A stretch of DNA of 64,000 nt, from the NCBI RefSeq assembly GCF_033100095.1, contig NZ_CP136921.1:2884501-2948500 (forward strand). Reading direction: 5' to 3'. The DNA comes from Diaphorobacter limosus. GTDB taxonomy: Bacteria; Pseudomonadota; Gammaproteobacteria; Burkholderiales; Burkholderiaceae_C. This document shows positions 59,208 through 64,000 of the stretch, piece after piece. A model generated the notes under the pieces. That model did no database searches. It was not told the origin of the DNA and worked only from the letters and a program-made list of their open reading frames with translations. The position numbers and the translations under genes are program-made. Position 1 is the first letter of the stretch. Each line of letters opens with the position of its first letter.

Positions 59208-59957
59208 ATGAAGATCCTCGTCGCCGTGAAGCGGGTGGTGGACTACAACGTCAAGGTGCGCGTCAAGGCCGATGGCACCGGCGTGGACATCGCCAACGTC
59301 AAGATGAGCATGAACCCCTTCGACGAGATCGCCGTCGAGGAGGCGGTGCGGTTGAAGGAGAAAGGCGTGGCGAGCGAGATCGTCGCCGTCTCGTGTGGCG
59401 TGGCGCAATGCCAGGAGACGCTGCGCACCGCGATGGCGATCGGCGCCGACCGCGGCATCCTGGTCGAGACCGGCGAAGAACTGCAGCCGTTGGCGGTGGC
59501 CAAGCTGTTGAAGGCACTGGTGGAGCAGGAGAAGCCCGCGCTGGTGATTCTCGGCAAGCAGGCGATCGACGACGACTGCAACCAGACCGGCCAGATGCTC
59601 GCCGCGCTGCTGGGTCGGCCGCAGGGGACCTTCGCGAGCAAGGTCGAGGTCGAGGACGGTCGTGTGCGCGTCACGCGCGAAGTCGACGGCGGGCTGGAAA
59701 CAGTGAGCCTCGCCACGCCGGCGGTCGTGACCACCGACCTGCGCCTGAACGAACCGCGCTACGTCACCCTGCCCAACATCATGAAGGCGAAGAAGAAACC
59801 GCTGGCCGTACTCAAGCCCGCCGACCTCGGCGTCGATGTGGCACCTCGCCTGGAGACGCTGTCGGTGCGCGAACCGTCGGGGCGCAAGGCCGGCGTCAAG
59901 GTCGCCGACGTCGCGGCTCTGGTCGACAAGCTGAAGAATGAAGCGAAGGTGGTCTGA
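59208..59957 (+). CDS. etfB: Electron transfer flavoprotein beta subunit
   Basis: A 249-residue ETF beta subunit, starting [20 protein letters not shown] and containing [19 protein letters not shown], the AMP-binding region ([19 protein letters not shown]) and the recognition loop signature [22 protein letters not shown] near residues 180-200. With EtfA it carries electrons from acyl-CoA dehydrogenase to ETF-quinone oxidoreductase. Here etfB and etfA are separated by the quinone oxidoreductase gene, an uncommon order, all on one strand. Confidence 0.95.
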   Translation: MKILVAVKRVVDYNVKVRVKADGTGVDIANVKMSMNPFDEIAVEEAVRLKEKGVASEIVAVSCGVAQCQETLRTAMAIGADRGILVETGEELQPLAVAKLLKALVEQEKPALVILGKQAIDDDCNQTGQMLAALLGRPQGTFASKVEVEDGRVRVTREVDGGLETVSLATPAVVTTDLRLNEPRYVTLPNIMKAKKKPLAVLKPADLGVDVAPRLETLSVREPSGRKAGVKVADVAALVDKLKNEAKVV

Positions 59958-59973
59958 GCCTCGACAGGACCGG

Positions 59974-61656
59974 ATGGACATGATGAACACGCAGGAACTC
60001 ATCGCCACCCACGGCCCGCGCGAGGCCATGGACTACGACGTCGTCGTGGTCGGCGCCGGGCCGGCCGGGCTCGCCACCGCGATCCGGTTGAAGCAGCTTG
60101 CGCCGGACGCGAGCGTCGTTGTGCTCGAAAAGGGCTCGGAGCCCGGCGCGCACATCCTCTCGGGCGCCGTGATGGACCCGCGCGCGATGGACGAGCTGTT
60201 CCCGGACTGGAAGAATCGGGGTGCCCCGCTGGACCAGGCGGTCACCGGCGACGACGTGCTGTTCCTCAGCGAAACCGGCAGCACGCGCACCCCCGACTGG
60301 CTGGTGCCGCGCAATCTGCACAACGACGGTTGCTACGTCGTCAGCCTGTCGAACGTCGTCAAGTGGATGGCACAGCAGGCTGAAGCTCTCGGCGTCGAAA
60401 TCTTCCCGGGCTTTGCCGCGGCCGAGGTGCTCTTCGACGTGCAGGGATGCGTCGCGGGCGTGGCGACCGGCAACATGGGCATCACGAAGGAAGGCGAGCC
60501 CGGCGAGAACTTCCAGCTCGGCATGGAACTGCGCGGCAAGTACACGGTCTTCGCCGAGGGCGCGCGCGGCCACCTGGGCAAGCAGTTGCTCGCCAGGTAC
60601 AAGCTGACAGAAGGACGCGACACCCAGACCTTCGCGATCGGCATCAAGGAGCTGTGGGAGGTGCCCGCCGAGAAGGCGCAGCCGGGCCGCGTGGTGCACA
60701 CCGCCGGCTGGCCGATGGCGGGCGACACCTTCGGCGGCGGCTTTCTCTACCACCTGGCGGACAACCAGGTCACGCTCGGTTTCGTGATCGGTCTCGACTA
60801 TGCCAACCCGTACCTGAGCCCGTTCGAGGAGATGCAGCGCTGGAAGACGCACCCGGCGATCCGCGCGCACATCGAAGGCGGCAAGCGCATCGGCTACGGC
60901 GCGCGGGCGATCAACAACGGCACGCCGCAGGCGCTGCCGAAGACGGTGTTCCCGGGCGGCGCGCTGATCGGCTGCGACGCCGGCTACCTGAACGCAGCGC
61001 GCATCAAGGGCAGCCACGCGGCGATCAAGTCCGGCATGCTCTGCGCCGAAGCGATGGCGCCAGCGCTCGCCGCGGGCCGCGCCCAGGATGAGCTCACTGC
61101 CTACCCCGAGGCGTTCGAGAAGAGCTGGCTCAACGCGGAGTTGCTGCAGACGCGCAACTTCAAGCTCTGGTTCAAGAAGGGCAAGACGGTGGGTCAGGTG
61201 ATGACCGGCGTCGAGCAGTGGCTGCTGCCCAAGCTCGGCGTGACCAGCCCGCCCTGGACGCTGCACAACCACAAGGCCGATCACGAGGCATTGCAGCCGG
61301 CCAGCGGCTTCCAGCCCATCGCGTACCCGAAGCCCGATGGCCGGCTGAGCTTCGACCGCCTGTCGTCGGTTTTCGTCAGCAACACCAACCACGAAGAGAA
61401 CCAGCCGGCGCACCTGACTTTGAAGGATGCCACGGTTCCGGTGCGGATCAACCTCTCGCAGTTCGGCGGGCCCGAGAGCCGCTACTGCCCCGCGGGCGTG
61501 TACGAATTCGTGCAGAACGCCGACGGCGGCGACCGGCTGCAGATCAACGCGCAGAACTGCGTGCACTGCAAGACCTGCGACATCAAGGACCCGACGCAGA
61601 ACATCGTCTGGGTGACGCCCGAAGGCGGCGGCGGACCGAACTACGCCGGCATGTGA
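59974..61656 (+). CDS. Electron transfer flavoprotein-ubiquinone oxidoreductase
   Basis: A 560-residue membrane-associated enzyme that passes electrons from reduced ETF to the quinone pool. It has the FAD motif YDVVVVGAGPAGLATAIRLK, the membrane/quinone-binding region (GDTFGGGFLYHLADNQVTLG) and a C-terminal 4Fe-4S site with CVHCKTCDIKDPTQNI (C529, C532, C535) and the earlier cysteine in RYCPAGVYEF. ATG 59974 has GACAGGA upstream; two ATGs follow within nine bases. Its place between etfB and etfA ties this operon directly to respiration. Confidence 0.93.
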   Translation: MDMMNTQELIATHGPREAMDYDVVVVGAGPAGLATAIRLKQLAPDASVVVLEKGSEPGAHILSGAVMDPRAMDELFPDWKNRGAPLDQAVTGDDVLFLSETGSTRTPDWLVPRNLHNDGCYVVSLSNVVKWMAQQAEALGVEIFPGFAAAEVLFDVQGCVAGVATGNMGITKEGEPGENFQLGMELRGKYTVFAEGARGHLGKQLLARYKLTEGRDTQTFAIGIKELWEVPAEKAQPGRVVHTAGWPMAGDTFGGGFLYHLADNQVTLGFVIGLDYANPYLSPFEEMQRWKTHPAIRAHIEGGKRIGYGARAINNGTPQALPKTVFPGGALIGCDAGYLNAARIKGSHAAIKSGMLCAEAMAPALAAGRAQDELTAYPEAFEKSWLNAELLQTRNFKLWFKKGKTVGQVMTGVEQWLLPKLGVTSPPWTLHNHKADHEALQPASGFQPIAYPKPDGRLSFDRLSSVFVSNTNHEENQPAHLTLKDATVPVRINLSQFGGPESRYCPAGVYEFVQNADGGDRLQINAQNCVHCKTCDIKDPTQNIVWVTPEGGGGPNYAGM

Positions 61657-61699
61657 CGCGCTCGCTATCACCCTCGACACACTCAGGAGCAAACCTGCC

Positions 61700-62638
61700 A
61701 TGGCCGTCCTCGTCATCGCGGAACACGACAACCGGTCGCTGAAGGTGGCCACGCTCAATGCCGTCACGGCCGCCGCCGCGTTCGGCGTTTCGGTGGATGT
61801 GCTGGTGGCGGGGCACCAAGCCGCCGCGGTCGCCCAGGCCGCCGCCGCCGTGCCAGGCGTCGCGCGCGTTGTGCATGCCGATGCGGCGGCACTGGAGGGA
61901 CAGCTGGCCGAGAACATCGCCGCCCAGGTGCTCGCCGTGGCCGGCGAGTACGAGACCATCGTCTTTCCGGCAACGGCCCATGGCAAGAACGTGGCGCCGC
62001 GCGTGGCAGCCGGGCTCGACGTGGCCCAGATCAGCGACGTGACCCGAGTCGTGTCGCTGAACACCTTCGAGCGGCCGATCTACGCCGGAAATGCCATCGC
62101 CACCGTGCGCAGCAAGGACCGCATCAAGGTTCTCACGGTACGCACCACGGCCTTCGACGCCGCGCCCGTGGATGGAGGCGATGCACGTCTGGTGCTCACG
62201 CCGGCGGTGCAGGACGCGGGCACCTCGCTCTTCGTCGGCGCCGAGATCGCCAAGCTCGACCGCCCGGAACTCACGGCGGCCAAGATCATCGTCAGCGGCG
62301 GACGCGGCCTCGGTTCGGCGGAGAAGTTCGGCGAAGTGCTGACGCCTCTGGCCGACGCGTTGGGCGCCGCGCTCGGCGCGAGCCGGGCCGCGGTCGATGC
62401 AGGCTATGCGCCCAACGACTGGCAGGTCGGGCAGACGGGCAAGATCGTCGCGCCGCAGCTGTACGTGGCCTGCGGCATCTCCGGTGCCATCCAGCACCTG
62501 GCAGGCATGAAGGACTCGAAGGTGATCGTCGCGATCAACAAGGATCCCGAGGCACCGATCTTCAGCGTCGCCGACTACGGGCTCGAGGCCGACCTGTTTG
62601 CTGCGGTGCCCGAACTGACCGCCGCACTGCGCACCTGA
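61700..62638 (+). CDS. etfA: Electron transfer flavoprotein alpha subunit
   Basis: A 312-residue ETF alpha subunit. The N-terminal domain begins [20 protein letters not shown] and the C-terminal FAD domain has [40 protein letters not shown] and [20 protein letters not shown], all family signatures. AGGAG lies upstream of ATG 61700. Forms the heterodimer with EtfB. It is the last clearly metabolic gene of operon B. Confidence 0.95.
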   Translation: MAVLVIAEHDNRSLKVATLNAVTAAAAFGVSVDVLVAGHQAAAVAQAAAAVPGVARVVHADAAALEGQLAENIAAQVLAVAGEYETIVFPATAHGKNVAPRVAAGLDVAQISDVTRVVSLNTFERPIYAGNAIATVRSKDRIKVLTVRTTAFDAAPVDGGDARLVLTPAVQDAGTSLFVGAEIAKLDRPELTAAKIIVSGGRGLGSAEKFGEVLTPLADALGAALGASRAAVDAGYAPNDWQVGQTGKIVAPQLYVACGISGAIQHLAGMKDSKVIVAINKDPEAPIFSVADYGLEADLFAAVPELTAALRT

Positions 62639-62653
62639 GGGAGGGACCACGAC

Positions 62654-63289
62654 GTGCCACGCAAGACCGTCGCTCCCCCGCGAAGCCGGCAGCGCGCCGC
62701 CAGCGCGAAGACCGCCACGCCCGACCTGCCGCTGTTCGCACTGGCGCGCCAGGTGCGTTCGTGGGCCGACACGCTGCTGAGCGTGACCGGCAGCGCCGCG
62801 GACATCGGTCTCAGTCTCGCGCAGGCGCGCGTCAAGGACCCCAAGCGAAAGCAGGCGGTCGCCAAAGCCGGCACCCAGTTGCGGCGCTGGCGCGAGGCGG
62901 CCGGCTTGACGGCGCGCGAACTGAGCGAGGCGGTCGGACTGGGCGATGCCAAGCTGCTCGAGGAGGCCGAAGGCGGTGTGGCAACCCTGCCGTTCGAGAT
63001 CGTGCTGCGCCTGGCCGGCGTGCTGGGTCGCAACGATCCGATCCCGGTGGCGATGTCGCTCACGCGCCAATACAACCCGGAGCTGTGGAAGACCTTGGAG
63101 TCGCTGGGCGTCGGCAAGCTGGCGGTGCAGGGCGCGCGCGAGCGCGAGCTCGCCAACATCTACCGCGGCAACGATGCCGCGCGCAAGCCCGACGACGAGG
63201 ACTTCGCGGAGGTGCTGTCGTTCACGCGCCGGGCGTTCGAGATGGCGGTCGGCTTCCGCGGTGCGGCTGGCAACAGGCGGCCTCGATGA
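62654..63289 (+). CDS. HTH (XRE-like) domain protein
   Basis: A 211-residue cytoplasmic protein with GTG start 62654 (GGGAGGG eight bases upstream). The N-terminus is short and basic. The middle has a helix-turn-helix like those of the XRE family (QLRRWREAAGLTARELSEAVGLGDAKLLEEAE). The rest is helical without recognised features. It overlaps the phasin-like gene by four bases (ATGA), so the two are coupled, and it may be a transcription factor for this PHA/ETF operon. This role is inferred from position only. Confidence 0.7.
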   Translation: MPRKTVAPPRSRQRAASAKTATPDLPLFALARQVRSWADTLLSVTGSAADIGLSLAQARVKDPKRKQAVAKAGTQLRRWREAAGLTARELSEAVGLGDAKLLEEAEGGVATLPFEIVLRLAGVLGRNDPIPVAMSLTRQYNPELWKTLESLGVGKLAVQGARERELANIYRGNDAARKPDDEDFAEVLSFTRRAFEMAVGFRGAAGNRRPR

Positions 63290-63849
63290 GTCGCGGCAAG
63301 GCCTCCATCGGCACGCCCGATCGCGAGAAGGCGGGCACGCCAAAGCCGGCAAAGGCACGCGCTTCGACGCCGGCCCAGCAGCGCCGCACCGCTGCGAAGG
63401 CTCCACCCGCCAGCAAGCGCAGCCCGCAAAGGACGGTGGCGAGCGCAGCCGAGCCCCAGGCCGGACCTGCCACGCTCAAGCAAGTGGCCGCGGCCCTGGC
63501 CCGGTCGCGACGCGAGGACGCGCACGCGCTGATCGAAGCGGGCCGCATGTCGGTCGCCGGCGTGCAGGCGCTGCTGGAGCGCCGCATCGACACGTTGCGC
63601 GAAGCCCTCTCCGAGCTGCGCGCGGTCGGCAAGCTGATGAGCCACGCAGGCGCGCGCGAGACCGTCGCGCACGTTGACGAATTGGCGCGCGGCGCGGTGG
63701 AGTTGACGCTGGCCAGCGTGCGCGAAATGATGGCCCTGGCCAGCTCGACCCAACGGGAAGCGCTCGCCGTCCTGGCTCGGCGTCTGCAAGCAGATCTTCT
63801 GGAATTCAGGCAACTGCAGTCCGCCCTGCGCCAACGGCCCCCCAATTGA
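63286..63849 (+). CDS. Phasin-like protein with basic N-terminal tail
   Basis: A 187-residue protein with a 70-residue Ala/Lys/Arg/Pro-rich N-terminus ([20 protein letters not shown]) and a long helical C-terminus (about residues 75-185; [40 protein letters not shown]). Phasins coat PHA granules as amphipathic helices, and PhaF/PhaM-type ones carry basic Ala/Lys tails that hold granules to the nucleoid; here the tail is at the opposite end. Function is inferred from composition and from the two PHA operons. Translationally coupled to the HTH gene. Confidence 0.6.
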   Translation: MSRGKASIGTPDREKAGTPKPAKARASTPAQQRRTAAKAPPASKRSPQRTVASAAEPQAGPATLKQVAAALARSRREDAHALIEAGRMSVAGVQALLERRIDTLREALSELRAVGKLMSHAGARETVAHVDELARGAVELTLASVREMMALASSTQREALAVLARRLQADLLEFRQLQSALRQRPPN

Positions 63850-63883
63850 TCGCGCCAATGTCCCCAGTCGAAAGGCTCGCCAA

Positions 63884-64000
63884 ATGCACCTTGACCATCT
63901 GCCGATCGGCAGCGATCCACCGAATGAAGTGAATGCCGTCATCGAGGTGCCGGTTGGCGGCGAGCCGATCAAGTACGAGACGGACAAGGCAGCGGGCATG
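63884..64000 (+). CDS. ppa: Inorganic pyrophosphatase, 5' end only
   Basis: The first 39 codons, [39 protein letters not shown], match the start of the soluble family I pyrophosphatase; the conserved IKYE (Lys/Glu of the active site) is visible. The rest is right of the window. In context it may remove the pyrophosphate made by the acyl-CoA synthetases of the two operons, though most bacteria need one general copy. It starts 34 bases after the phasin-like gene. Confidence 0.88.
   Translation, partial: MHLDHLPIGSDPPNEVNAVIEVPVGGEPIKYETDKAAGM

Overview
The window looks like chromosome of a betaproteobacterium of the Comamonadaceae (Acidovorax / Alicycliphilus / Diaphorobacter type). The evidence is the high GC content, the gene style (yajC-secD-secF, DUF1631, recA-recX, Lrp/dadA/alr, SWIB-tailed topoisomerase III), a lipoyl-fused LpdA, and short interspersed repeats with the core TAGCTG...GCGCTTG...TAAGCG. 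Species cannot be fixed without a database search.

Left half (1-29.9 kb) is mostly ordinary core genome. It holds an Lrp-type regulator divergent from a fused indolepyruvate ferredoxin oxidoreductase, the Sec accessory genes, DUF1631, recX/recA with two tandem LexA-type boxes, MarR, Lrp with dadA-alr (D-alanine catabolism), a TctDE-like two-component system, a SulP permease, an LCM-type methyltransferase, a SET-birA-SPOR operon, topB with a C-terminal SWIB domain, and a NERD/UvrD-like helicase. Embedded in it are a nested palindromic element (15.26-15.70 kb), a scar where phnW and a DAO-type oxidoreductase have both lost their 5' ends head to head (16.6 kb), and a 266-bp MITE-like element (22.43-22.70 kb).

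Right half (30.1-64 kb) carries two related operons for medium-chain acyl-CoA and polyhydroxyalkanoate (PHA) metabolism. Each has a divergent AraC-type regulator, then acyl-CoA synthetase, mcl-type PHA depolymerase (PhaZ), MaoC/PhaJ-like hydratase and PHA synthase (PhaC). Operon A (30.1-43.2 kb) continues with an acyl-CoA dehydrogenase/acyl-CoA synthetase chimera, an aldehyde dehydrogenase fused to a Tat-like/small-subunit domain, a GMC oxidoreductase and an SdsA-type alkylsulfatase lipoprotein. Operon B (51.1-63.9 kb) continues with a full acyl-CoA dehydrogenase, EtfB, ETF-quinone oxidoreductase, EtfA, a HTH protein and a phasin-like protein; inorganic pyrophosphatase follows, cut by the window edge. 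Read together, the two operons could desulfate alkyl sulfates, oxidise the alcohol to acid, activate it to acyl-CoA, oxidise it with electrons passing to quinone, and divert enoyl-CoA into PHA. This is inference from gene content.

The two operons share about 2.55 kb of almost identical DNA in direct orientation (30142-32693 and 51165-53716). Both AraC regulator copies are frameshifted, at different sites. Between the operons lies a zone of mobile DNA and scars (43.2-51.1 kb): the 3' part of a tRNA-Asn with its terminator, a truncated integrase, an IS91/ISCR-like element with a LexA-type box next to its transposase start, lpdA, a 5'-truncated rmuC, an MFS gene cut by an IS630-family element, and a second IS630-type remnant. 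No CRISPR array, rRNA or complete tRNA was seen.
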